64,000 nt of DNA from CAVVFX01 sp963747535 (GTDB taxonomy: Bacteria; Acidobacteriota; Terriglobia; Bryobacterales; Bryobacteraceae), in the NCBI GenBank assembly GCA_963747535.1, contig CAVVFX010000017.1, positions 1,063,674-1,127,673 of the forward strand, written 5' to 3'. A program made the translations under genes and the position numbers. The notes below the pieces were generated by a model. That model saw nothing but the letters and a program-made list of their open reading frames with translations. It made no database searches and had not been told where the DNA came from. Numbering within the stretch: position 1 is the stretch's first letter; every line of letters starts with the position of its first letter. Of the stretch, positions 50,011 to 58,925 are shown piece after piece.

Positions 50011-51348
50011 GTGGGTAAAAAGGATAATGACGGCGCTGAACCGCTTACCATTGACGGGCGGGAGGTCCGCATAACGAATCCCGGCAAGCTCTACTTCTCG
50101 AAAGAAGCGAAACTCACCAAGCTCGACCTCGTGCGCTATTACTTGTCCGTTGCGCCCGGCGCGTTGAATGGAATTCGTGATCGCCCGATCGTGCTCAAAC
50201 GCTTCGTCAATGGCGCGGAGGCAGAAGCGTTCTACCAAAAGCGTGCACCCTCCCAGCGCCCCTCCTGGCTGCGGACTGTGATCCTCTCCTTTCCTTCCGG
50301 CCGCACCGCCGAAGAGGTAGTTGTCGACGATGCCGCGGGGCTGGCATGGATCGTCAACCTCGGGTGTATCGAACTGCATCCGCATCCGATCCGCTCCGCC
50401 GATCTCGACCACCCGAATGAACTGCGTGTGGATCTCGATCCCGGACCCGGCGTTCAGTGGCCGGATGTGCGCACGGTTGCGCTCGAAGCCAATGCCTTCC
50501 TCGCCGAGATGGGTCTTCAGGGCTGGCCCAAAACAAGCGGCTCGCGAGGCATGCACGTCAATGTACGCATCGAGCCGCGTTGGACCTTCAACGAAGTCCG
50601 GCGTGCGGCAGTGGCGCTCTCACGCGCCGTCGAGCGTCGTGTGCCCGCTCTCGCCAGTTCGAAATGGTGGAAGGAAGAGCGTCACGGCGTTTTCCTCGAC
50701 TATAACCAGAACGCGAAAGACCGTACTACTTGCTCTGCTTATTCAGTACGGCCACTACCCGACGCGCGCGTATCCACGCCGCTGACGTGGAACGAGGTCC
50801 CCGCTTGCGATCCCGCCGATCTTACGGTGTTCACTGTGCCCATGCGTTTCGCGGCACTCGGCGATCCTCACGCAGGCATGGACGATGCTCCTGGGTCCCT
50901 CGAAAAGCTTCTGGAACTCGCCGCGAGAGACGAATCGGAAGGACTCGGCGACGCGCCCTGGCCCCCCCATTTTCGCAAGATGGAAGGCGAGGGCTCGAGG
51001 GTAGCGCCGTCGCGCGCCAAGAAAGCTGCCGCCGAAGGGCCGCTGCGGGCCCCACGGGCAAAGATGCCGTTGATCGTAGTGGCGAACTCACCAGACAAAC
51101 ACGTGGCCCTGGCCGGTCTCGAAAGGTGGAAGAACCGGCACCCAGAAGCAGCCGGTCATCTCGCGATCGACGACGTCCTGGTAGACTCGATGCGCGGCCG
51201 CTCCTCTACCTGGACAAGGATTCGAATCAACCTGCGAAACGTGCCCGAAAACCTGCGGCCTGCGCAGGAGACGCCCGATCCCGACGACGACCCAACGCGC
51301 GAATGGCGTGCGCGTTGGTCTACTTCCCGCTCCCGAAAATCGCAGTAA
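50011..51348 (+). CDS. ligD: LigD-type polymerase/primase domain protein
   Basis: 445 residues from GTG 50011. The LigD polymerase domain of bacterial end joining fills about the first 300 residues: RITNPGKLYFSKEAKLTKLD, LVRYYLSVAPGALNGIRDRP, VLKRFVNGAEAEAFYQKRAP, the metal-binding LRVDLDPGPGVQWPDV, SGSRGMHVNVRIEP and HGVFLDYNQNAKDRTTCSAY. The C-terminal ~140 residues (SRVAPSRAKKAAAEGPLRAP, then HVALAGLERWKNRHPEAAGH) are basic and unfamiliar. In NHEJ this domain adds nucleotides at broken ends. The ligase lies convergently next door and overlaps its end by 29 bases. No ku gene is in the window. Confidence 0.93.
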   Translation: MGKKDNDGAEPLTIDGREVRITNPGKLYFSKEAKLTKLDLVRYYLSVAPGALNGIRDRPIVLKRFVNGAEAEAFYQKRAPSQRPSWLRTVILSFPSGRTAEEVVVDDAAGLAWIVNLGCIELHPHPIRSADLDHPNELRVDLDPGPGVQWPDVRTVALEANAFLAEMGLQGWPKTSGSRGMHVNVRIEPRWTFNEVRRAAVALSRAVERRVPALASSKWWKEERHGVFLDYNQNAKDRTTCSAYSVRPLPDARVSTPLTWNEVPACDPADLTVFTVPMRFAALGDPHAGMDDAPGSLEKLLELAARDESEGLGDAPWPPHFRKMEGEGSRVAPSRAKKAAAEGPLRAPRAKMPLIVVANSPDKHVALAGLERWKNRHPEAAGHLAIDDVLVDSMRGRSSTWTRIRINLRNVPENLRPAQETPDPDDDPTREWRARWSTSRSRKSQ

Positions 51349-52402
51349 GTTCCTGCGCCGGGACCACCTCGAGTTGCGCGTAGGTGCAGTCCTCCGGTCG
51401 CTTGTCTGTGCGCCACCTGCGGAACTGAGCCATGTGACGGAAGCGGGAACCCTGCATATGCTCGTACGCCACTTCGACCACCAATTCGGGGCGCAAAGGC
51501 TCCCATGACAGGTCCTTGCCCTGACTCCACCGGCTCTGGCCGCCTGGCATGCGTTGCGGTTCGCACGCGACATCGGGAGCAGCCCATTCCTTCCATGGAT
51601 GATCAGCGAGCGCGTTCTTCCGATACGGTGTCAGGAAGTCTGCCAACTCCTTACGTCTCGCCTCGGAGAAGCTCGCACAGACGCCGACGTGCTGCAATGC
51701 GCCCGCATCGTCGAACAGGCCCAGCAGGAGAGATCCGATATTGGACCGCTCCCCTTTCTTATGCCAGCGGAACCCTGCGACCACGCAGTCGCAATCGCGC
51801 TGATGCTTAACCTTGAGCATCACCCGCTTGTCCGGTTCGTAGACTCCCGCGGCAGGCTTCGCCATGACACCGTCAAGCCCGGCACCCTCAAATCGCGCGA
51901 ACCAGTCCGACGCGACAATCGGATCGCGAGTCGCCGGCGTGAGATGAATCGGAGGCGTGGCGCCCGACAGCATCGACTCCAGTTCCCGGCGCCGGGTCGC
52001 AAAAGGCTCGTCGCGCAGGTCCCGGTCGCCGATGCACAGAACGTCGAACAAGACTACCGATGCCGGCATCGTCCCCGACAGCATCTTCACGCGAGAAGCC
52101 GCCGGATGGAGGCGAAGCTGTAGCGCATCGAAATCCAGGCGACCGTTTCTAGCGATGACGATTTCCCCGTCCAGCGCACAACGTTCCGGCAACTGGGCCA
52201 GCAGCGGTTCGACCACTTCCGGAAAGTAGCGGTTGAGCGGCTTCGAGTCGCGGCTCTGTACAAGGATCTCGTCACCATCGCGGAAGATCAGAGAACGAAA
52301 TCCATCCCATTTCGGCTCGAAAATCCACGCGCCCCCCTCGGGTAGCTGGTCGATTCGTTTGGAGAGCATCGGCGGTACCGGCGGGTTGACGGGAAGGTTC
52401 AC
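51320..52402 (-). CDS. ATP-dependent DNA ligase
   Basis: 360 residues. Lysine adenylation motif EPKWDGFR with Lys31, then the nucleotidyltransferase motifs LDGEIVIARNGRLDFDALQL, FDVLCIGDRDLRDEPFATRR, GVMAKPAAGVYEPDKRVMLK and VKHQRDCDCVVAGFRWHKKG; the OB-fold part follows. This is the LigC/LigD-ligase group that seals breaks in NHEJ. It lies tail to tail with the polymerase gene, so the two parts of LigD are split here and face each other. Both sit between the two tRNA-Pro halves. Confidence 0.93.
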   Translation of the reverse strand: MNLPVNPPVPPMLSKRIDQLPEGGAWIFEPKWDGFRSLIFRDGDEILVQSRDSKPLNRYFPEVVEPLLAQLPERCALDGEIVIARNGRLDFDALQLRLHPAASRVKMLSGTMPASVVLFDVLCIGDRDLRDEPFATRRRELESMLSGATPPIHLTPATRDPIVASDWFARFEGAGLDGVMAKPAAGVYEPDKRVMLKVKHQRDCDCVVAGFRWHKKGERSNIGSLLLGLFDDAGALQHVGVCASFSEARRKELADFLTPYRKNALADHPWKEWAAPDVACEPQRMPGGQSRWSQGKDLSWEPLRPELVVEVAYEHMQGSRFRHMAQFRRWRTDKRPEDCTYAQLEVVPAQELTAIFGSGK

Positions 52403-52973
52403 GACTTCATCCTAACGCGGCCTGCCCTTTGGCAAACTGCCAGCCGCAAATTTCGCCTTCTTGCATGCAGGCGGACGTAGTCTGAATCTGCCCGTCATCC
52501 AAACCGATCAATCCTGTACATCTTCGGAGGCGCGGTGTGGAAGCCGCTCACACGACGGAATGGCGTTGGTCGCAAAGTTCTGGCGCTTGTGCGAAGGGCC
52601 GGCGGTGCGCCCTCCGCGAGTTTCAACAGTTCACACCGGCCGTCGAGAGTGGAGAACAGATCTAGCTTTTTTGCCAACGGGACCTCAGTTTCCTCGATCC
52701 GTTTCGGGCCAACAGTCTTTAATCTTGCATTGTGCATCATGCGCTGAACGTGCCCTAAAGAGGCACAATATGCACATACAACATCATCAGAGGCAACCTC
52801 AAATTATCGACATCACGTGACGCCGCTGCTTTCCAGTTGAGCCAAAACTGTGTCCAAACCGCATCTGTTGGAGCTACCTGGGTTAACTGTCGAGCGAAGA
52901 GCAGATTCCCCAGTATGTTGTAAACATTAGGAATAGCCGAAAAACGATGGATCCGTTGGAGCCGACGTCACTC
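52403..52973 (+). other. 571-base gap before the right att copy
   Basis: No gene is supported. An 81-codon minus frame (52495-52740) has no recognised family. GCCAAAACTGTGTCCAAACC at ~52843 resembles the TGTGCCAAAACTG tracts of the integrase remnants. The junction to tRNA sequence at 52974 is abrupt; the 5' half of the tRNA is absent here. Confidence 0.45.
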
Positions 52974-53020
52974 CCTTGGGCGCAGGGGGTCGGGCGTTCA
53001 AAGCGCCCCGCCCCGACCAA
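52974..53020 (+). repeat. att core, right copy (3' half of tRNA-Pro)
   Basis: CCTTGGGCGCAGGGGGTCGG, CGTTCAAAGCGCCCCGCCCCGACCAAT repeats 43518-43564 with one mismatch. It has the T arm, acceptor 3' strand and CCA of the tRNA but no 5' half. As the direct repeat at the other end of a 9.5-kb segment, it marks the right side of one integration. Confidence 0.88.
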
Positions 53021-53262
53021 TTCCCTCATTGATTCTAAAAAGAGTTGATCGTTTGACCTTTCATCGCTTTCCGCTATCCTTTGCCTCGATTGTGCCAAAA
53101 CCCGCTCAGGTTGGTCTCATTATGCCAAAAGCCGGTCCCGTTTCGTTCGCGAACCGGTTCAGCTTGGCCAACGCCTCTCGTTTCATCTGAAGCTTCATCT
53201 GCGAGTACTTCTTGAATACCTTTGCATCGCCTTGCCGCAACAACTGGGTGAGCAGGGGGCAG
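53021..53262 (-). pseudogene. 3' remnant of a tyrosine recombinase overlapping the att copy (right)
   Basis: The minus strand reads LLTQLLRQGDAKVFKKYSQM, KLQMKREALAKLNRFANETG, PAFGIMRPT, and in another frame SRQRIAESDERSNDQLFLES, MRELVGAGRFERPTPCAQG over the tRNA half. YSQMKLxMKREALAKLNR is the C-terminal tail of a recombinase, with Tyr in KKYSQ. The left copy (43565-43745) aligns with it. The gene is cut at ~53262 by the start of the next gene. Confidence 0.65.
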
Positions 53263-55124
53263 TGACGGCCGAATTATGGGTTCGCTTTCTCAAGCCCGGA
53301 ACCTACCGGCTGCATGTCGTAAGCCACCGGGTCAGTCGCATTACGCATCCTGAAAGAGCAAATCCGTCTCTGCTCTACCCGGCGGGCGAGATGACGCCTG
53401 TCGTCGTGGATTCTGACGCTATCACGCTGGAGATCCATGCTGCTCCTGACGAATGGGTGAGAGAACAGATCTCAGCAGCCACAAGCTTTATCGACGGACC
53501 ACATTCACAATTGCCATCGGATTCGGACGCCCGCCGAAAAGCAATCCTCACGTTGCGATTCCTGAACACACCCAAATCGGCCTTGGAACTCGCCAGGCGC
53601 ATGGACAACGGAACTGGTGTCACGTATTGGGATTTGATCGACACGTCTTACCGGCCGCATGTCCTCGACGTTCTGGAGAAAAGGCTGGTCGGAGCGGCCG
53701 AATCAATCGACATCGATTTTTTGGCTGGTCTGGCGGAACTTGCAGAGAACGTTGCGTCGGGCGGCACGATGCCCCCTTGCCCAGACAAAGAATCGGAGAA
53801 GAAGGCTTGGCAAGGCGAATCGGAACGACGGACGAAGGTGCGGCAAGACAAATTCAACTTGTACACAAGACGCCTGATTTCAGCCTTGCCGGACAAACAG
53901 CCGAATGCTCGCGCGCATTGCCTGGTCGGATTGCTGAACGCCTCGAATCGCACCGTTCCAAGACCGGACTGGATGGGCATGTTGTCCACAACCGTAGTCG
54001 CCGATTTCCAGCAGTTGCCCGCGGGAACGCAAGAGGTGTTGCTCGCCAGTCACTGGCCGGCGGTCAAAGCGCGGCAGATATTGCCAGTCTTGCAGGATAT
54101 TTTTAGCAGTCAGTCAGCCAGCGAATCGCTTCGGGATTTGGCCTTGCGTCGCATTTATGATCTTGATCCTGACGAGGGCCGGCGTTTGATCATCGAAGAG
54201 ATCCGCCGCCGTCAGCGGCACATCCCGTTCTCAACGCTTGCGATGCTTCCAAACAAGAGTCTCCCCGAACTGGACGACGTGCTGGCGGCGAGCTATGACA
54301 ATAACGCCATGGACGCGGATCGGTTGATTCTGCGCTACGCGACGGGCGTCGTCGCGGGCCGCGTCAGAAAGGAATACGAACAGCGGGAGGAGAGGCGCGC
54401 GTCAACTATGGTCGGACCCGTGGTCTACTACCTCTTCAAATACGACCCGAGATTCGCGGAGCAGGAATTACGCCGCAGCCTGACAACGTCTGGAGGTCCG
54501 CCCGCGCAATACGATATCGGATTCCAATTCCTGGCGTACGGGCCCTGGGCTATGAGTCCGGCGCTGGAGCATCTGGCCATCGAATTACTGTCCAGTTCGT
54601 CTGTGCCGGTCAAGAAAGGTGCGGCGGAGATCCTCGGAAAGTACGGCTCGCCTAACGCCAAGAAACCGCTTTGCCACACCCTGGAGTTCTTTCACTCCTG
54701 GTGGAAAGGACGTGAAGAGGAGTTGAGCCAGCCGCCATTCCGGGAAGGACCAGAGTTTGAGAGAACCCTGGTTTCAGCACTGGCGCAAGCCGATAGTTGG
54801 GTGCTCACCGAACAGGAGTTCGCTGAGCTTGAACAACTTTGTATCAGCCGCATGTGCCGGGAGCAAGTTCGAAAGACGCTAGCAGAGACTAAAGCGCCGG
54901 TTCACATCGCGGTCCAACCTAGCGCCCTGTTTCCGATCACGATCGGGCCGTTCACGATTGCGTCGGAGGAACAACTGCATCGTAAGCTATCCCAGTATCC
55001 CGCCGGCAGCACCTTTCGCTTCGACCACTACGGTGGTGGCTATGAACCTCCAGCCGAAGTGAAACAGGCTCGACAGTACATAGAAAAGGCGATCAGGGAT
55101 GGTGGGCATACCGTCGTGGAGTAG
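53232..55124 (+). CDS. Large protein, unknown, probably 5'-truncated
   Basis: 630 residues from TTG 53232. It begins in the middle of a beta domain (VTAELWVRFLKPGTYRLHVV, SHRVSRITH), with no signal peptide, and its first bases lie over the recombinase remnant. I therefore think the natural N-terminus was lost at this junction. The main body is helical, HEAT-like (DVLEKRLVGAAESIDIDFLA, IFSSQSASESLRDLALRRIY, ALEHLAIELLSSSSVPVKKG). The end (FRFDHYGGGYEPPAEVKQAR) is unlike the rest. The remaining frame is intact over 1.9 kb, so it may still be expressed. No family was identified. Confidence 0.6.
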   Translation: MPQQLGEQGAVTAELWVRFLKPGTYRLHVVSHRVSRITHPERANPSLLYPAGEMTPVVVDSDAITLEIHAAPDEWVREQISAATSFIDGPHSQLPSDSDARRKAILTLRFLNTPKSALELARRMDNGTGVTYWDLIDTSYRPHVLDVLEKRLVGAAESIDIDFLAGLAELAENVASGGTMPPCPDKESEKKAWQGESERRTKVRQDKFNLYTRRLISALPDKQPNARAHCLVGLLNASNRTVPRPDWMGMLSTTVVADFQQLPAGTQEVLLASHWPAVKARQILPVLQDIFSSQSASESLRDLALRRIYDLDPDEGRRLIIEEIRRRQRHIPFSTLAMLPNKSLPELDDVLAASYDNNAMDADRLILRYATGVVAGRVRKEYEQREERRASTMVGPVVYYLFKYDPRFAEQELRRSLTTSGGPPAQYDIGFQFLAYGPWAMSPALEHLAIELLSSSSVPVKKGAAEILGKYGSPNAKKPLCHTLEFFHSWWKGREEELSQPPFREGPEFERTLVSALAQADSWVLTEQEFAELEQLCISRMCREQVRKTLAETKAPVHIAVQPSALFPITIGPFTIASEEQLHRKLSQYPAGSTFRFDHYGGGYEPPAEVKQARQYIEKAIRDGGHTVVE

Positions 55125-55351
55125 CCGCAGCTATCGTGGGGGGAACTCGGGCCGCACGCGGGATACTAAACTTTCGGAAAAATGAAAAGAGGAAGACTGG
55201 AAGTCCTGATGGGTAAGAGCGGCGGTTTTTAGACGTGCCGTTAACGTCAGGCCGATGAACACGAATTTGGTACATGTACAAAAGATGTACTTCAAAACGG
55301 ACTCGACGAAAGGGAGCATGCTCACATGGAGAACAAAAGTCGGCCGCTTGA

Positions 55352-55666
55352 GCGGCTCTGGGTGAACCTGCATTCAAGTGCACCAGCCCGAGCCGGAAGT
55401 TTCCCTGCAAGCATGGTCTCGGTCTGCTGTTGCTTTGCGAAGCGCAAGCCGCCAAGTTTCCGGAAGGCGAACCGCCGGGTTGGGTTGTCCAGTGGCTGGC
55501 ATCGGGCGATGGACGCGCCATCGAAAAGAAGAGGCGCGAGGAGTCGCCAGCGGCAGCGCCTGATCCGGAAGCGCAAGAGCAACGCGCAGCCAATCGCGAT
55601 GTGCCCACGACGACGCGTCCATCCGCCGACTCCATCTGCGAACAGTTGACCGTCGCAGTCTCTTAG
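55352..55666 (+). pseudogene. SWIM zinc-finger protein fragment
   Basis: The open frame after TGA 55349 reads GEPAFKCTSPSRKFPCKHGL, GLLLLCEAQAAKFPEGEPPG, WVVQWLASGDGRAIEKKRRE. This is the zinc finger and its follow-up in SWIM proteins (CxC...CxH), where the first CxC now reads CTS, so zinc binding is doubtful. The part before the finger is missing and a stop lies just upstream. Intact relatives often sit beside MoxR-type ATPases; none is here. The gap 55125-55351 has no gene. Confidence 0.6.
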
Positions 55667-55668
55667 CG

Positions 55669-55968
55669 ATGGTGTCGCCGCGAGTCGAGGCCTCCGTCAA
55701 TCTCGCTGCCTCGCGGAATCCGACCCTTTACTTTATGTCGATCGACCTGGCAATGCCCCGTCACCCTCAGACGCGGCTGGCCACTTACTTCAACGTTCAA
55801 CCTCTTACCGTGGACCACGGAGCACCGCTTCGCCTCCTGGCATTCGTAAAGCTGGGCTTCAATAATGCGAGTTCCAATTACAGATTCCCTGGAGTGAAAT
55901 TCGCTGCGGACTCACTCCGTCAACCGGGTGGCACGGACTCCTGTCTCCCTGTTGACACAGTAGGCTGA
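55669..55968 (+). pseudogene. Molybdopterin oxidoreductase fragment
   Basis: The 99-codon frame contains PTLYFMSIDLAMPRHPQTRL, ATYFNVQPLTVDHGAPLRLL, AFVKLGFNNASSN. The block HPQTxLA...NxxPLTxxHGAPLRL is a strong sign of the sulfite-oxidase-type molybdopterin domain. Only about 60 residues of the domain survive and neither the cofactor cysteine part nor the end is present. It starts 3 bases after the SWIM fragment's stop. It is one more piece of the decayed zone. Confidence 0.5.
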
Positions 55969-56159
55969 CCTTCGTCATCGGCGGTTTGTCCCAACCTCGC
56001 CGTTGATATCTGTAACCCGTTGCTAACGCTAATTTGACTTACGAACGGCCATAAGTGGCCCCCATGGACAGATAAATGCATTTTATCGGGCGTATGGTTT
56101 CTCGATACGTCACCCCGGCTAAGTGCTGGTTCAACACAATCATGATCGGAAAAGAATCT

Positions 56160-57512
56160 ATGTCGACTCTTCGAAGTATCTCGTTACTTACGCGGCAATT
56201 GAAGTCCCTCTCACGTGGGGTCATCGCTGCCCTCTCATTCGCCTGCGCATGTTCAGCGCAGTACCACCTCGAAACTAACTACGCCGAAGCTAATCCCGCA
56301 AACGATAGTCCGTATCTCTTCGGCGACCCGTTTGGCATCCGCGCCGCGTTTGCGCAGAAGGGAATCACTTTCAATATCGAGAGCGACACCGATACCATGG
56401 GCGTGGTGCACGGTGGTCTTTCCGACCAGCCGGCTGCGTTTACTCGCATCCGCGGCACTCTCGATATCGATTTCGATAAGCTTACCGGCAAGAAGCATGA
56501 ATTGAGCTTTCACGCGACCGGGCTCTGGCAGACGGGCGACAATATCGGCGCTAAGCTCGGGAGTTACGCCAACCCTAGCGGTCTCGCCAGTGTCCACGTC
56601 TTTCGCATGGATTCGTTCTGGGTGCAGAAGCAATTTGCCGACGGCATCGTTACGCTGCGGGCGGGCCAAATGGCCGGCTGGGACTTCTTCGGTAATCAGG
56701 AGTATGGCGGATCTTTCACCATCGAGCCTTTGAACTATACGTTAGGCAACATCTTCGGCGCGACTTACCTGACTTACAACCCGGCGGGAGTGCCCGCTGC
56801 ATACATACGCCTGGACGGCTTTCGGAAGGGGGAAGGTCCCATCAGGGGAGTCTACGCCAAATCGGCCGCGTTCTCCGGTAACAAGAATCCTTATCAACAA
56901 GACCCGACTGGCTTGCATTACGTTGTAGCTAACTCGCCCGTTATCGCCTCGGAAGCCGGCTATGTTTGGGATGCGCCGGCCGATCCTGATCAGGCTCCGC
57001 CCAGCGATCGCAAAATCTATCCAGGTATCTACCGCTTTGGCGGCGTCGTTAATTACAACGGAATTTTCACCGATCCGTTGACGGGACAAATTACGAAAGG
57101 ATCTTATCTTTATTACTTTATGGCGTCGCAGGCCGTCTATCGGCCCGAAGCCGGATCAAACCGGGGGTTGGATGTGACGTTCGCTTACGACAACAGTCCC
57201 AACTCCACCAGTCAGCAGAACTCCATGATCACAGTCGGCGGGGTCTATCACGGCATTATCCCGCGGCGAACCACGGATCAACTTTCATTCGGGTTCGTCT
57301 CCACGCGCACCAGTAACGCCTCCAGCCAACTGAATGAATTGCTTTTCGGATACCCGCTTGGCTGGGAGAAAGCGTACACACTCGATTACCGGGCCCAGCT
57401 AAAACCGTATCTGGTAGTGCAGCCGACGATCCAGTACTTCAACACGATCGCGGGTAATCCCTACCGGCCGAGCGGAGTGGTCATCGGTCTTCGCACCGAT
57501 GTAAGGTTCTGA
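56160..57512 (+). CDS. OprB-type carbohydrate-selective porin
   Basis: 450 residues from ATG 56160; GGAAAAG lies 7-13 bases upstream, and the longer frame to 56076 lacks a ribosome site. A signal peptide (VIAALSFACACSAQ) starts the mature part. OprB signs: YLFGDPFGIRAAFAQKGITF, LDIDFDKLTGKKHELSFHAT, WVQKQFADGIVTLRAGQMAG, and the ending YDYRAQ-like TLDYRAQLKPYLVVQPTIQY, FNTIAGNPYRPSGVVIGLRT. It should allow sugar or organic-acid entry at the outer membrane. The transporter gene follows after 43 bases, so they probably form one uptake unit. Confidence 0.88.
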   Translation: MSTLRSISLLTRQLKSLSRGVIAALSFACACSAQYHLETNYAEANPANDSPYLFGDPFGIRAAFAQKGITFNIESDTDTMGVVHGGLSDQPAAFTRIRGTLDIDFDKLTGKKHELSFHATGLWQTGDNIGAKLGSYANPSGLASVHVFRMDSFWVQKQFADGIVTLRAGQMAGWDFFGNQEYGGSFTIEPLNYTLGNIFGATYLTYNPAGVPAAYIRLDGFRKGEGPIRGVYAKSAAFSGNKNPYQQDPTGLHYVVANSPVIASEAGYVWDAPADPDQAPPSDRKIYPGIYRFGGVVNYNGIFTDPLTGQITKGSYLYYFMASQAVYRPEAGSNRGLDVTFAYDNSPNSTSQQNSMITVGGVYHGIIPRRTTDQLSFGFVSTRTSNASSQLNELLFGYPLGWEKAYTLDYRAQLKPYLVVQPTIQYFNTIAGNPYRPSGVVIGLRTDVRF

Positions 57513-57555
57513 CAAATTAGTCCTGCAAGTAGCTTCGAGACCAAGGAGTCTTCGG

Positions 57556-58899
57556 ATGCTTATCAATGAATTGGAAGAGAAGGGGTCGAGTAAAGGTGTT
57601 CCGCACCGGCGTTGGTTGATCGCCTTTCTGCTGGCATTCGGTGTACTTGTCAACTACTTCGACCGGGTGAATTTGTCGGTCGCGAAACAAGCGCTGGAAA
57701 AAGATTTCGGAATCAATAATATTGTCTTCGGCTACTTGTTGAGCGCTTATAACTGGACCTACGCCGCGCTGCAACTGCCGATGGGCGTGCTGCTGGACCG
57801 CTTCGGCGTGCAGGCGATAGGCCGGATCAGCGCTCTCATCTGGAGCCTGGCGTGCTTCGCGGGCGCTTTTGCGCCGGGAGTCAGGACGTTCTTCGGGTCG
57901 AGGCTACTGCTTGGGGTTGGTGAAGCGCCCACCTTCCCCTCGAATGCCAAAGCTACGGGGATGTGGTTCCCACGGCACGAGAGAAGTTTGGCGACCGCCA
58001 TTTTCGATTCGGCGGCAAAGTTTGCGACGGCGATTGGCACGCCACTGATCGGTATCGTTCTGATCCACTATGGATGGCGCTTCAGCTTTGCAATGACAGG
58101 CGTTGCGAGCTTCCTGTTTTTCCTTGCTTTCTATTTTCTGTACCGAAATCCCAGCGTCGACAAGAAGCTTTCGGAAAAAGAGCGCGAATACCTGCGGCAG
58201 AACGATGCTCTGAGCGACGAGAGATCGAAAAGCGACGGCGCCGGATTGTCCTACTTACTCAAGAAGCGCAAGGTGTTGGGGCTGGCGATCGGTTTTGCGG
58301 CTTATAACTACTGCTTTTATCTTTTCCTGACCTGGCTGCCAAGTTACTTTACCGGCGCGCTTCACCTCAATCTGCAGGCCTCCGTATTCTACACATCGAT
58401 CCCCTGGCTATGCGCCACTGCGACGGATCTCGCGGTCGGTGGTTGGTTGGTGGACGAATTGATCCGCCGTGGATTCAATGACAGCAGGGTTCGGCAGACG
58501 ATACTCATTGGCGGCATGGTGTTGGGTTTGGGTCTGCTCGGAACCATCTTCGCCAAGACGCCGGCGATGGCCGTCTTCTGGATTAGCTTATCGATCAGCG
58601 GTTTGGCAGCATCCGCGCCGGTTGCATGGTCCGCCCCCACTCTGCTTGCGCCTCACGACAGCGTAGGCAAGGTGGGCGGCATCATGAATTTTGCGAACCA
58701 GATTGCCGCTGTTGCCGCGCCAATTGTGACGGGTTATCTGATCGGCTCCCGCGACGACTACTCGCGCGCATTCGTTGTGGCAGCGGCAGCCATCCTCGCC
58801 GGGATTGGCGGTTATGCATTTCTTCTTGGCCGAATAGAACGGGTCCCCGATCCGGAACAACCCGGGCAAGTTTCTCCTCCACGTATCCCAACCACGTAG
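57556..58899 (+). CDS. MFS transporter, ACS (anion:cation symporter) family
   Basis: 447 residues; AAGGAG lies 7 bases before the ATG. Twelve hydrophobic helices are expected. ACS-type signs: LVNYFDRVNLSVAKQALEKD, YNWTYAALQLPMGVLLDRFG, RLLLGVGEAPTFPSNAKATG, MWFPRHERSLATAIFDSAAK, HYGWRFSFAMTGVASF. Relatives import galactonate, glucarate or other sugar acids with protons. It lies between the porin gene and the GlpD-GlpF fusion, and the unit may serve polyol or sugar-acid uptake. Confidence 0.9.
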   Translation: MLINELEEKGSSKGVPHRRWLIAFLLAFGVLVNYFDRVNLSVAKQALEKDFGINNIVFGYLLSAYNWTYAALQLPMGVLLDRFGVQAIGRISALIWSLACFAGAFAPGVRTFFGSRLLLGVGEAPTFPSNAKATGMWFPRHERSLATAIFDSAAKFATAIGTPLIGIVLIHYGWRFSFAMTGVASFLFFLAFYFLYRNPSVDKKLSEKEREYLRQNDALSDERSKSDGAGLSYLLKKRKVLGLAIGFAAYNYCFYLFLTWLPSYFTGALHLNLQASVFYTSIPWLCATATDLAVGGWLVDELIRRGFNDSRVRQTILIGGMVLGLGLLGTIFAKTPAMAVFWISLSISGLAASAPVAWSAPTLLAPHDSVGKVGGIMNFANQIAAVAAPIVTGYLIGSRDDYSRAFVVAAAAILAGIGGYAFLLGRIERVPDPEQPGQVSPPRIPTT

Positions 58900-58925
58900 A
58901 CCATTTCACTCTTTGAGGATCAACT

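Noticed and set aside
52495..52740. 81-codon minus frame in the island
   Set aside because: No motif, no ribosome site and no partner; left as part of the gap.
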